From the NCBI GenBank assembly GCA_964493245.1, contig CAZBNB010000007.1, positions 1-64,000 of the forward strand: a DNA stretch of 64,000 nucleotides, given 5' to 3'. A program made the position numbers and the translations under genes. Below, one piece after another: positions 9,596 through 18,618 of the stretch. Each line of letters starts with the position of its first letter. The first letter of the stretch is position 1. A model generated the notes under the pieces. The model was given only the letters and a program-made list of their open reading frames with translations. It was not told where the DNA came from and ran no database searches. Source of the stretch: CAZBNB01 sp964493245 (GTDB taxonomy: Bacteria > Pseudomonadota > Gammaproteobacteria > Legionellales > Legionellaceae).

Positions 9596-10044
9596 AAAAT
9601 ATCATTCTGGTGGTATTGCAACAATTTTTCTAAATCCAAAACCCAAGCAGATCGTGTCTCTTCTTCTAAAAAACCAGCAACATACGGCATTGTAATCTGA
9701 CACGCATCGACGTGGATATTGTCTTCGTTAATCTCGGTTACAGAAAAAACATGATCGACGATAAAAGCAGATAAACCGGCCGATAAATCAGCCAAGATAA
9801 TCGGCGTATTTAAATCATAAGTAGGAATAGGACGTTTTAACAAAGCAGCAAGGTGATAAACAGGCACCGGTTTTCCATGATAATTTAAATAACCAGCCAA
9901 GCTTTCATCATGATGAGGAACGGTTTGCAAAGCCAAATTGGCCAAAACCAAGCTGACCTGACGAATAGAGATCAAAATTGTTTGTCCTGCAACGCTGACA
10001 GTTAAACATTGCGACAAGTGATTGGAAGACGTTATGCCACGCAT
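9592..10044 (-). CDS. cheW: CheW-like coupling protein (first gene of operon)
   Basis: A 150-residue CheW-domain protein that couples receptor to CheA. Strand pattern and the GYLNYHGKPVPVYHLAALL segment fit CheW. It is the promoter-proximal gene of the nine-gene minus-strand operon, overlapping cheR by 4 bases (ATGA). A GTGAGG ribosome site lies a few bases before the ATG. It and the second CheW differ enough to suggest distinct binding partners. Confidence 0.9.
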   Translation of the reverse strand: MRGITSSNHLSQCLTVSVAGQTILISIRQVSLVLANLALQTVPHHDESLAGYLNYHGKPVPVYHLAALLKRPIPTYDLNTPIILADLSAGLSAFIVDHVFSVTEINEDNIHVDACQITMPYVAGFLEEETRSAWVLDLEKLLQYHQNDIL

Positions 10045-10080
10045 TATTCCTCACAAAAAACAAACAGATTGTTTTTAATT

Positions 10081-10109
10081 AGCATAGACAATGCGGGGAA
10101 ACATAGCAA
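10081..10109 (-). promoter_or_regulatory. Candidate promoter of chemosensory operon
   Basis: On the minus strand, TTGCTA (10104-10109) and TATGCT (10081-10086) are 17 bases apart, each matching 4 of 6 sigma-70 consensus positions, about 36 bases upstream of the first CheW start. Moderate evidence only; spacing is ideal. Confidence 0.45.
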
Positions 10110-10226
10110 ATAGCATTGCATAATCGTTTCATTAAAAAAACAAAACCACTTTTATTAATTAAAATACACTCCATTTTTTTGTGCTAAAATAAAACTATGT
10201 GGGTTATTTTTGGTGATGAAAATATC

Positions 10227-10556
10227 ATGAAAAAATATATGGCAATGATACTAAGTTTAGCTACAATCGGTTTTTATAGTGAGATGGTTTATTGCGGAAC
10301 ATATGATAGAACCGTAAGCATCACCGTAGAGAGCTGTGCTATTTGCACTCAATTTTGTACCGCACATCAAGGTACTGTTGATGATTGTTACGTAGTAAAA
10401 AGCTCAACACCACCGACTGAAGGGAGTACTATTGTAATGTCTACCTCTCCTAGTCGTTATTGTAACGGTACCAGTTGTACTAAAACGGTAGACGTTACTG
10501 CTAGCAGTGGCGGGGCGTATTATTGTTCTTGTAAAACACCTGACTTTGCTTACTAA
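10227..10556 (+). CDS. Secreted Cys-rich small protein
   Basis: I do not recognise the family. I start it at the ATG at 10227, giving 109 residues that begin MKKYMAMILSLATIGFYSEM, a plausible Sec signal peptide; the frame is open to 10197 but the extra residues would spoil the signal. The mature part is rich in Ser, Thr and Cys with eight cysteines spread over about 70 residues, expected to form disulfides in the periplasm or outside. There is no lipobox. It sits alone between the divergent chemosensory operon and convergent folA. The opposite-strand frame at 10404-10616 looks like a shadow. Confidence 0.65.
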   Translation: MKKYMAMILSLATIGFYSEMVYCGTYDRTVSITVESCAICTQFCTAHQGTVDDCYVVKSSTPPTEGSTIVMSTSPSRYCNGTSCTKTVDVTASSGGAYYCSCKTPDFAY

Positions 10557-10664
10557 ATAAGCAGCGTACGCGTTTGTAAAATAATTCAGGTCAAGATTGT
10601 GTAACGCACGTGCCACGGTTTATTGTCGACAGCCCCTAAGATCTAACAAAGTGAGGAGCCGATT

Positions 10665-11153
10665 TCAGCTCATTCTCTCCAGTACATAAAAAGTCATATC
10701 ATAAGGATTTTTTTCATCTCGTGAATGCGTTGATAAAACCTGGCGCTGCCATTCCTTAGGATCTAATTCCGGGAAAAAAACATCTGCTTGAAAATGATGG
10801 TGAATTTCAGTCAGGTAAATCCGGGTTGCTAAAGCCATACTTTGCGTAAAAATCTGCGCACCACCAATGATCATCACTTCTTCCGCGCTCGCTGCTACCG
10901 CCAGTGCTTGAGATAAATCATGGGCAATTTGTACCCCTTCTATCTGTATATTCTGGCGAGTTAACACAATATTCAATCGCCCAGGCAACGGTTTACCAAT
11001 TGATTTGTAAGTATGGTGACCCATAATAATCGGCTTTCCCATGGTCACGGCTTTAAAATGTTTTAAATCGGCAGATAAATGACACAGTAATTCGTTCTGA
11101 TAACCAATGCCACGCTGTGTATCCATGGCAACAATTAGGCTAATTTCTTGCAT
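10665..11153 (-). CDS. folA: Dihydrofolate reductase
   Basis: Reduces dihydrofolate to tetrahydrofolate with NADPH. The protein starts MQEISLIVAMDTQRGIGYQN, the DHFR N-terminal strand, followed by the substrate helix with Asp (LSADLKHFK), MGHHTYKSIGKPLPGR and the glycine pair in VMIIGGAQIF. The ATG at 11153 gives 162 residues, the normal length; a longer open frame to 11258 adds an unrelated N-terminus. In enterics folA follows rsmA-apaG-apaH; those genes are absent here and a 120-base gap separates it from pdxA. Confidence 0.95.
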   Translation of the reverse strand: MQEISLIVAMDTQRGIGYQNELLCHLSADLKHFKAVTMGKPIIMGHHTYKSIGKPLPGRLNIVLTRQNIQIEGVQIAHDLSQALAVAASAEEVMIIGGAQIFTQSMALATRIYLTEIHHHFQADVFFPELDPKEWQRQVLSTHSRDEKNPYDMTFYVLERMS

Positions 11154-11273
11154 GACATTGTTCTCTAATAAAGCGTTTTTATCGGATCTAAGCCTTGCTG
11201 TGCTTGGGTTCTTGATAAAAGGAAAGCACAGGACGAACCATTGTATCAAGATACTCAAGCACAGTAAGGCACT

Positions 11274-12263
11274 TCATTGCACGAAACCCATTACCCCGGA
11301 TCGTTGTATCGCCATTTTGCTCGCTAAATTCACCGCTGCTAATAAACTATCCGCTCGCGCAATACCTAGCCCAGCCAATGATAAAGCCGTGCCATGATCC
11401 ACAGAAGTGCGAATAATGGGTAACCCCAAGGTCACATTGACCGTATGATCAAAATCAGCGTGCTTAATAACCGGTAACCCTTGATCGTGATACATCGTGA
11501 CATAAACATCACACGGATCATTGTTTTTTATAAACAAAGTATCCGCTGGAAAAGGCCCTTCTATCAAAAAACCTTCTTGACGTAGTGATTCAATCACGGG
11601 AAGAATAATTGTTTGCTCTTCCGTTCCTAAATACCCCCCCTCTCCAGCATGCGGATTTAATCCAGCCACCTTGATTTTAGGTGTTTTTAGACCAAAATCA
11701 CGTTGCAATGCAGTTTGTAATGTCTTCAAAACTTGCATCAATAAAGGCTGGGTCAGTGCATCAGGAACAGCGCGTAAGGGCAAATGCGTGGTCACCAAGG
11801 CAACACGCATCTGTGGTGCAACCATTAACATGACAACACTTGCGGATTGGCAGCGCTTTGCTAACCACTCAGTGTGCCCTGTAAATGCAAATCCCGCTTG
11901 ATTAATCACGGCTTTATGTACCGGTGCAGTGACTAATGCCGAAAATTGCTGCGCTAAACAAGCATCCACAGCCAAATCCAGCATCTTCAACACATAAGCG
12001 GCGTGTTTTATATCGATTTGCCCTGGTACCACCGGCTGCTCGCAGTCAACAGACCAAATGGTTAACTTATCTGCACTCGGTTTCACAGGCTTATCGGGCT
12101 GATACGATTCAAAAGTGATGGATAGTTTGAGTTGGCGCGCACGCTCTTCTAAAACGGCCTGATTTGCTAAAATAACCAATGGCGCAGGGTGACCAGCCAG
12201 CGCCAAACATAAGTCTGGACCAATACCAGCCGGTTCACCACTGGTAATTAATAAAGGCTTCAT
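11274..12263 (-). CDS. pdxA: 4-hydroxythreonine-4-phosphate dehydrogenase
   Basis: NAD-dependent, metal-binding enzyme of de novo pyridoxal 5'-phosphate synthesis. Family motifs visible: GEPAGIGPDL at the N-terminus, the metal/substrate His in FTGHTEWLA, GLNPHAGEGGYLGTEE, GPFPADTLF, YHDQGLP and the C-terminal TSVDHGTALSLAG. Length 329 is standard. It overlaps surA by 4 bases, the usual lptD-surA-pdxA operon order. Confidence 0.97.
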   Translation of the reverse strand: MKPLLITSGEPAGIGPDLCLALAGHPAPLVILANQAVLEERARQLKLSITFESYQPDKPVKPSADKLTIWSVDCEQPVVPGQIDIKHAAYVLKMLDLAVDACLAQQFSALVTAPVHKAVINQAGFAFTGHTEWLAKRCQSASVVMLMVAPQMRVALVTTHLPLRAVPDALTQPLLMQVLKTLQTALQRDFGLKTPKIKVAGLNPHAGEGGYLGTEEQTIILPVIESLRQEGFLIEGPFPADTLFIKNNDPCDVYVTMYHDQGLPVIKHADFDHTVNVTLGLPIIRTSVDHGTALSLAGLGIARADSLLAAVNLASKMAIQRSGVMGFVQ

Positions 12264-13546
12264 GTCAGATGCTTATCAAAAATTTTCACATAAGATTGCG
12301 AGCGAATATGCTGTTGCCAATTTTGAACTGCTTCATTGAATTTCCGCCGTTGCAACAACAAACGCACTTGTTGCCGTTTATATGCAGCGGAATCATCCAT
12401 TGTTTTTCGTTCCAGAACCTCAATCAAATGCCAACCAAATTGAGACTTAACCGGTTTACTCACCGTATTTAAAGCCAGGGCATTCATCGCTTCAGCAAAC
12501 GGCTTGACCAATTCGTCTGGCACAACCCAGCCCAAATCACCGCCTTTAGATGCACTCCCCGGATCGAGAGAATATTGCTTCGCCATCAGCGCGAAGTCTT
12601 TACCCGATTTTAGCTGCTCATACAAATTTTTAGCCTGTTTTAAGGCTTCTGTATCCGTCATGTTCACATCTTGCTTGAGTAAAATATGACGCACGTGGGT
12701 TTTGGTAATTTCATGATGAGGTTCATTGGTATTCACAGCCAGTAATTTAATTAACTGAAAACCATTTCCTGTACGAATAGGTCCTGACACTTGGCCTGCC
12801 TGCATCGCAACCACTTCTTTCGCAAATATTTCTGGAAGCTCGGCTAAATGCCGTTCACCTAAATCACCGCCTTCCAACGCGTATTCATCACTGGACTCCG
12901 CAACAGCCAACAAACCAAAATCTTCTCCTTGCTTGATTTTTGCCAATAACGTCATGGCTTTGGCATGTGCTTTGGTGACTTGTTGTGAGGTAGGTTCTTC
13001 TGGGAGCGGAATCACAATATTTTGTACATGAAACACTTGATTCACTTTTTCTTGTTCTACTGCGGTTTTCAAATAGTCATTGACTTGTTGTGACGTCACA
13101 TCCAGATCAGCATTAATCGCTTTTTGTTGCATACGTGCCATCAACATTTCTTTACGCAAACTTTCGCGGTACATATCCCATGTCATGCCTTGTTGAGCCA
13201 AAGCGGCTCGCAATTGATCCAACGTTAAGTGATTTTCTGCCGCAATATTTTCAATCGCCGTATCAAGCTCAGCCGCATCGACCGTCACATCATTGTTTTT
13301 CGCTAATTGCAATTGTAAATCAACATCAATCAGATGCTGCAATACTTGCTTACGCAACACTTGCTCTGGGGGCATAGAGACCTTTTTCGCCTCCAGTTGG
13401 TGACGCATCAGTTCTGTTTGCGACGTCAATTCGTGCTCGGTAATGACATTATCATTGACCACAGCCACGACTTTATCTAATGATTCAACTGCCTCACTCC
13501 AAACCCATGTTGGCAGTAAAAGAAGTATCAAGAAAACAAATCGCAT
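12260..13546 (-). CDS. surA: Periplasmic chaperone / peptidyl-prolyl isomerase SurA
   Basis: Escorts unfolded outer-membrane proteins to the BAM complex. A signal peptide (about residues 1-17, ending WVWSEA) precedes the SurA N-terminal chaperone domain (VVAVVNDNVITEHEL), then two parvulin-type PPIase domains (about 175-275 and 285-385). The second is better conserved (HVRHILLK, GGDLGWV, PVKSQFGWHLIEV). The 428-residue length matches family. Lies between lptD (12-base gap) and pdxA (overlap); its position beside lptD fits its role in assembling LptD. Confidence 0.96.
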   Translation of the reverse strand: MRFVFLILLLLPTWVWSEAVESLDKVVAVVNDNVITEHELTSQTELMRHQLEAKKVSMPPEQVLRKQVLQHLIDVDLQLQLAKNNDVTVDAAELDTAIENIAAENHLTLDQLRAALAQQGMTWDMYRESLRKEMLMARMQQKAINADLDVTSQQVNDYLKTAVEQEKVNQVFHVQNIVIPLPEEPTSQQVTKAHAKAMTLLAKIKQGEDFGLLAVAESSDEYALEGGDLGERHLAELPEIFAKEVVAMQAGQVSGPIRTGNGFQLIKLLAVNTNEPHHEITKTHVRHILLKQDVNMTDTEALKQAKNLYEQLKSGKDFALMAKQYSLDPGSASKGGDLGWVVPDELVKPFAEAMNALALNTVSKPVKSQFGWHLIEVLERKTMDDSAAYKRQQVRLLLQRRKFNEAVQNWQQHIRSQSYVKIFDKHLT

Positions 13547-13558
13547 GGTTAAAATCCT

Positions 13559-16102
13559 CTATGAACGACCAAAAATATTTGGGTAACCTGGTAAAAAACT
13601 CTGAATGGTACTGGCCGGATCACTACTAGAAACCGAACCCAGTCCTTTCAACAATACTTGAAAAAATACGCTGTTGTTATACTGAGGACTTAAAGAATCA
13701 ACGCCGATACTCTTAAAAGCCCGCCCTCCAACTAAGCGAGCAGCCCAACAGCAAGAGTCGTATTGAAGCCCGAAAAAAGTCATCATGCTATACTGCTTGC
13801 TGACATTATAACTATAAACGCCCAAACTACTCCACTTTTCACTGAAAGGCCAGCCATATCCCGCCGTCACTTGATGCAACGCATTGTCTTGTACATTCAT
13901 TTGCGGCACGGTGAATACGTTACCACTCACCAAATAATTATACCCCATCGTTAACATACGATCTGGTTTGGGGCGGTAGTGTAGATTTAAATTACCATTA
14001 TTCGTCGCACTCGTTGCCGGATCCCACACATAGTCAGCACTGGCGCTCAGCTTGGAGGTCAATGCGTAAGTACCCTTTGAAGCAATAGGAGAATAAGTTT
14101 CAGTAGGCGAAACATATCCTAAAAACAAAGGACTATCCACACAATTTCCACCCGTATTATAACACAATTGTACGCGCCTTGGAGAAAAATAACGCAATTG
14201 ACCAACGGTCACACTGGCAAGCTCTCTACCGGTATTAGCCGAAATCCAGCGAGATGTTGCTGCATAAGCGAGTTGATTCGCGTCACTGATACGATCGAAG
14301 CCCGAAAAACGATTGTCTCGAAATAATTGATCGGTATTAAAAATCATATAAGCTGAATCAAAGGCAGGAAATTCACTTTGATTGTGATAAGGGACATTTA
14401 AATAATAAACGCGCGGCTCCAGCGTTTGTGTAAAACCAGATCCCCACAGGTTATCATTACGTTCAAATGTTAAACCACTGTCGACACTAAAGCGCGGAAT
14501 CGTGCGATTAAATGACTGTGCCTGGCTATAAGCGCCCGAGGGAGAACTCATCGGTGTTGATAAATCATATTGATTTTCTACCAATTGCACTGCTGGGGTG
14601 ACATATCCCCACGGTTGTCTTTGCGGTAAAGCCAGTGTCGGATTAAAGTGAAAGCGTGCACCTTGCGGTTGCTGTAAAACATTTTGACCAGTCCATTGGA
14701 AATAATCAAACTGCCCTAACATGCTTAATTCACTGTGCAAAGGTAGGTCCGTATAATTACCTTGTGCAAATAATTGCGGCAGCCTGGCATAAATATTCGC
14801 GACTTCTGATTGATTAATCGGGTGCAATGTTTGATAGCTTTGCACCATCCCTTTCAATAACCAATGATCCGTTGAATAAGACAGGTCACCTTGTCTAAGT
14901 AATTGATTTTCAGTGGCAACTGCCATATTAGAGCTAAAGTCTTGTAAATAATAATCGTCTGATACTTGTTGAAAATTAACATTCATAACCAAATTATCTA
15001 AAAATCGGGTGGTATCATGTAACATCGCTGACCAGCGATTGGTTGAGATACCCATGAGTTCTGGGAAAGCACTTTGATGACTATCTAAAAAGTTTCGAAA
15101 AAAAGCATCTTTAGGCAAAAAATTTCCACCCACAACCGCATTAGAGTGTGGCGTTAAAATGCGGGTATTACCGCCTAACATGACACCGCGCATGCTGTAG
15201 GCATGTGGCACAACCGTTGCATCCCAATTGGGTGCTAAATTCAAATAATACGGTGTCGCTAAATCGAACCCAGTTAGATTCGAATAACCCACTAATGGCA
15301 TTAAAAAACCTGATTTTCTGGCTTTTGAAGTGGGAAAACTTAAATAAGGGGTATAAACCAATGGCACACGGCCGACACGCAACTTAGCATTTCTAGCGAC
15401 ACCACGCCCCTCGGCTTTGTTTAGTGCGATTTCATCCGCCTCCACTTCCCAAGCTCGGTCTTTGGGAACACATGTACTGTAAGTTGCTTTTTTTAATAAA
15501 TAATTTTCATTGGGAAAACGTTGAACCCATTTGGCTCGCCCCCAAGCAGGCAGTACCGCATGCGCGCGCGTGGTTTTAAAACGGTACAACACATCCTCAA
15601 TCACGCCTGATTTGTCTTGAGGATTAATAGTGGCTTTGCGTGCTAACATCAGGCGATCTGGTTCTAAATAGCGGACTTTATCGAGCAACTCAATTCGTGT
15701 CACCGTATTGGTTTTAGGATCACGAAACACCGTGGCTGTTTGGGCAAGCACCATCCGTTGTGATTGTCGAATCTCTACATTCCCTTTTAAAAGCGAAGTC
15801 CCTTGTGGCGAAAGCGCCACACTGTCAGCACGCAGTTGCACTTCATTGGCATCATCTAAGGGCTGAATTTCGATTGGCTGATAAAAACCGTGGCAAACGG
15901 AATGATCTTCCGTTTCAATCCAACGTAAACATTGAGACACTTTGGCTCGCATAGCGCGATCTAGCGGTGTATCTGGCATCAACACACAAGCCTCAATAGG
16001 CTCTATGACACTGTCATCCGCTGTGGCCGTCACAAGATAAAATAGGCTGGCAGCTACAAACACGCAGCTGATTAACGTATAATGAATTCTTATTTTTCTC
16101 AC
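13559..16102 (-). CDS. lptD: LPS-assembly outer-membrane protein LptD
   Basis: Inserts lipopolysaccharide into the outer membrane together with LptE. Signal peptide (about 1-28), a periplasmic OstA/jellyroll domain (about 60-200, LRADSVALSPQGTSLLKGNV), and a large beta barrel to the C-terminus. The adjacent Cys pair near the C-terminus (YDSCCWAARL) and N-terminal cysteines (ACVLMP, YSTCVPKD) match the inter-domain disulfides known in E. coli LptD. The start codon is GTG; no ATG is in frame nearby. Only 38 bases separate it from divergent amgK, so the two promoters are packed or overlap the genes. Confidence 0.96.
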   Translation of the reverse strand: MRKIRIHYTLISCVFVAASLFYLVTATADDSVIEPIEACVLMPDTPLDRAMRAKVSQCLRWIETEDHSVCHGFYQPIEIQPLDDANEVQLRADSVALSPQGTSLLKGNVEIRQSQRMVLAQTATVFRDPKTNTVTRIELLDKVRYLEPDRLMLARKATINPQDKSGVIEDVLYRFKTTRAHAVLPAWGRAKWVQRFPNENYLLKKATYSTCVPKDRAWEVEADEIALNKAEGRGVARNAKLRVGRVPLVYTPYLSFPTSKARKSGFLMPLVGYSNLTGFDLATPYYLNLAPNWDATVVPHAYSMRGVMLGGNTRILTPHSNAVVGGNFLPKDAFFRNFLDSHQSAFPELMGISTNRWSAMLHDTTRFLDNLVMNVNFQQVSDDYYLQDFSSNMAVATENQLLRQGDLSYSTDHWLLKGMVQSYQTLHPINQSEVANIYARLPQLFAQGNYTDLPLHSELSMLGQFDYFQWTGQNVLQQPQGARFHFNPTLALPQRQPWGYVTPAVQLVENQYDLSTPMSSPSGAYSQAQSFNRTIPRFSVDSGLTFERNDNLWGSGFTQTLEPRVYYLNVPYHNQSEFPAFDSAYMIFNTDQLFRDNRFSGFDRISDANQLAYAATSRWISANTGRELASVTVGQLRYFSPRRVQLCYNTGGNCVDSPLFLGYVSPTETYSPIASKGTYALTSKLSASADYVWDPATSATNNGNLNLHYRPKPDRMLTMGYNYLVSGNVFTVPQMNVQDNALHQVTAGYGWPFSEKWSSLGVYSYNVSKQYSMMTFFGLQYDSCCWAARLVGGRAFKSIGVDSLSPQYNNSVFFQVLLKGLGSVSSSDPASTIQSFLPGYPNIFGRS

Positions 16103-16140
16103 AACATGCCAATACCCGTTGTCTGGGCAGGAAGTATATC

Positions 16141-17130
16141 ATGCATACACGTGAAAACGCACTGCAATTGTGGTTAGACACGCTGCAAATTCATCCCCAA
16201 TATGAGCTGAGTCCATTAGCCGGTGATGCCAGTTTTAGACGTTATTTTCGGTTAAAAACCCATGATAACACGCACATTATTATGGATGCCCCACCTGACA
16301 AGCTGTCTTTGGACCCTTTTGTTCAGATTGCCAGCCAGCTACATCAACAAGGCTTTCATACCCCCCAAATTCACGCGATCGATCATCAGCAGGGCTTTAT
16401 GCTACTCGAAGACTTTGGCGATCAATTGTTTTTAAAAGCATTATCGATACAAAATGCTGATCCACTCTATCGCCAAGCAATCGCGATATTAACAAAAATG
16501 CAACAATGCAACACCGATGATTTGGCACATTTTGATCAAGCCTTTATGCTCAACGAGCTTGCACAATTTTCAGATTGGTTTCTCAAAAAATACCTGAATC
16601 TATCTTTAAATGCGGAAGAACAACAACTCATACAAGAGACCATGACTTGGCTCACAGATCGTTTAGCCAATCAACCACAGGTGTTTGTACACCGTGATTA
16701 TCACTCGCGAAATATTATGTTGTTGCCAAATTCTACGCCTACGTTGGGTATTATTGATTTCCAAGATGCCATGCGTGGTCCTTGGACATATGATTTGGTA
16801 TCGTTACTAAAAGATTGCTATATTGCCTGGCCAAGAGAGCAAGTCATTGAATGGGTCACGTATTTTTATCAGCTCAATCAAACGGCAACAACCCAAACGC
16901 TCGATCATGTTTTACGCGATTTTGATTTGTGCGGGTTAGAGCGTCATTTACGTGTCTTAGGTACATTTTGCCGCTTATACTTCCGTGACAACAAACCTCA
17001 TTACTTGAATGATTTACCACTCACCTTTCAATATGTCATGAGTTGTCTAGTAGAATATGATGAGCTCAAGCCTTTTTACACTTGGATGCAACAGCGCGTG
17101 CAACCTCTTTTTTTGAGTCGTGAACAATGA
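16141..17130 (+). CDS. amgK: N-acetylmuramate/N-acetylglucosamine kinase
   Basis: Phosphorylates the anomeric position of MurNAc/GlcNAc in the cell-wall recycling route that bypasses de novo UDP-MurNAc synthesis. It is an aminoglycoside-phosphotransferase-fold kinase with the catalytic loop VHRDYHSRNIM and metal site GIIDFQDA. 329 residues is normal. AGGA lies about 10 bases before the ATG. It overlaps murU by 4 bases, its usual partner, and is divergent from lptD as in other gammaproteobacteria that carry this pathway. Confidence 0.93.
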   Translation: MHTRENALQLWLDTLQIHPQYELSPLAGDASFRRYFRLKTHDNTHIIMDAPPDKLSLDPFVQIASQLHQQGFHTPQIHAIDHQQGFMLLEDFGDQLFLKALSIQNADPLYRQAIAILTKMQQCNTDDLAHFDQAFMLNELAQFSDWFLKKYLNLSLNAEEQQLIQETMTWLTDRLANQPQVFVHRDYHSRNIMLLPNSTPTLGIIDFQDAMRGPWTYDLVSLLKDCYIAWPREQVIEWVTYFYQLNQTATTQTLDHVLRDFDLCGLERHLRVLGTFCRLYFRDNKPHYLNDLPLTFQYVMSCLVEYDELKPFYTWMQQRVQPLFLSREQ

Positions 17131-17798
17131 AAACAGCCATGATTTTAGCTGCGGGACGAGGCGAACGTCTAAAACCACTCACAGATACTTGTCCTAAAGC
17201 TTTATGTCAACTAAACAAGATTGCTTTGATTGATTATCATTTAACACGCCTGGCCTCAGCCGGATTTGAGCGCGTTGTGATTAATCACGCACATTTAGGT
17301 GGTAAGATTCGTCAACACGTCAAATACAGTAAGGGTTATCATCTACAAATCGATTTTTGTCCAGAACCACCTGGTGGATTAGAAACAGGCGGCGGCATTG
17401 TCAATGCGTTACCGCTCTTAGGCAATGAGCCCTTTGTAACGGTGAACGGTGATATCTATACCGAGTTCGACTTTTCTCAATTATCGCTGGCGCTGGACGA
17501 TACAGCGCTCGCACATCTCATTTTAGTCAACAAACCCAGCTACAACCCCTCAGGGGATTTTGGATTTATTACACCACAAATTCTTTCCAATCAAAACAAA
17601 GAATACACTTTTTCCGGTATTGCTTGTTACCATCCTAAATTATTTGAAGCATATCAACCGGGTCGGTTTTCAATAACCCCGATCTTAAGATCACTGGCAG
17701 ATAAACAACAACTACATGGCGAATTGTATCAAGGCGTTTGGTTCGATATTGGTTCTATGGAGCGATTAGCATTAGCAAATCAATATTTCCAAGAATAA
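17127..17798 (+). CDS. murU: N-acetylmuramate 1-phosphate uridylyltransferase
   Basis: Converts MurNAc-1-phosphate plus UTP to UDP-MurNAc, the step after AmgK. Nucleotidyltransferase fold with the signature AAGRGERLKPLTDTCPKALC at the N-terminus, the sugar-binding GGLETGGGI and metal Asp in VNGDIY. Length 223 matches family. Translation is coupled to amgK through ATGA. Confidence 0.94.
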   Translation: MKTAMILAAGRGERLKPLTDTCPKALCQLNKIALIDYHLTRLASAGFERVVINHAHLGGKIRQHVKYSKGYHLQIDFCPEPPGGLETGGGIVNALPLLGNEPFVTVNGDIYTEFDFSQLSLALDDTALAHLILVNKPSYNPSGDFGFITPQILSNQNKEYTFSGIACYHPKLFEAYQPGRFSITPILRSLADKQQLHGELYQGVWFDIGSMERLALANQYFQE

Positions 17799-17876
17799 TG
17801 TGATCTTCCCTCGTAAATGTTAACGTAATCGTTCAGATGAAATGCTTGAATCTTGGGAGCGGCCATATTTGGCTCT

Positions 17877-18605
17877 TTATCCTGCTCCTTTCACCGCCGT
17901 TTGTGGGCTCGCGCTTTCTACGTCAACGCTAGGCGCTTTTGGTTGATATGCTTTGACTTCTAAATTAAAAGAAGCCGCTTGTTTTTTAGCTAAACCTTTC
18001 TGGGCATCTTCTAACAAAGCGGATACCACGCTGGGATCGGCTTTTTGTGTTGGTTTACCACCTTTAGATCCGGCCTGCTTATAAAGCACGCCTTCTACAC
18101 TGACCATTTTATTTTTCAATAACCAAGAATGAAAAGATTGATCAAGTATGTTTATAATTTTTTCATCTTGCTCATTATCATGATTAAATTTCTTTCCGTC
18201 ATGCAAATAAGCACGCACAAACTCTGATTTATCATTGATTTGGTAAATCATGGTAACTTGATGAAGTTTTTCTGCACGAACATTGGCATCTAATTCTTGT
18301 AATGCTTTCTGCGCCAAAGATTCTTGGAATGAGAAGTACTCCGGATGAAGCATTTCAATCTCGTCCTCTGTAATCGTACCATCCCATAATTTTTTTGCTA
18401 AATCTTGGCGTTTTTCGTCGATATAGGTCGCCACTGAAATGGTGTCGTCAAGCGCAGATTTTGCATCCTTGGAATACTCTTCTGTGCGATTTTTCGCAAC
18501 CAATCCATCATGATCTGCTTTTATTTCATGTAATAGCTCAAGATTACCACCAGTCAGCTCTATAATTTTTGCCATCGCAACATTATCTGGCGCTTTGTCT
18601 TGCAT
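17877..18605 (-). CDS. Hypothetical protein downstream of fadE
   Basis: I do not recognise this 242-residue soluble protein. It is mostly helical and acidic in the first two thirds (residues 1-170), with an Ala/Pro/Lys-rich, low-complexity tail (about 185-242). There is no signal peptide or membrane segment. A strong AAGGAG sits 6 bases before the ATG, and it starts only 13 bases after fadE, so the two are probably co-transcribed. The lineage-restricted look and the Dot/Icm background make a secreted substrate possible, but no domain supports that. Confidence 0.7.
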   Translation of the reverse strand: MQDKAPDNVAMAKIIELTGGNLELLHEIKADHDGLVAKNRTEEYSKDAKSALDDTISVATYIDEKRQDLAKKLWDGTITEDEIEMLHPEYFSFQESLAQKALQELDANVRAEKLHQVTMIYQINDKSEFVRAYLHDGKKFNHDNEQDEKIINILDQSFHSWLLKNKMVSVEGVLYKQAGSKGGKPTQKADPSVVSALLEDAQKGLAKKQAASFNLEVKAYQPKAPSVDVESASPQTAVKGAG

Positions 18606-18618
18606 GCGATCTCCTTAA

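Noticed and set aside
10404..10616. Minus-strand frame of 70 codons opposite the Cys-rich gene
   Set aside because: No ribosome site or recognisable composition; most of it mirrors the plus-strand gene.
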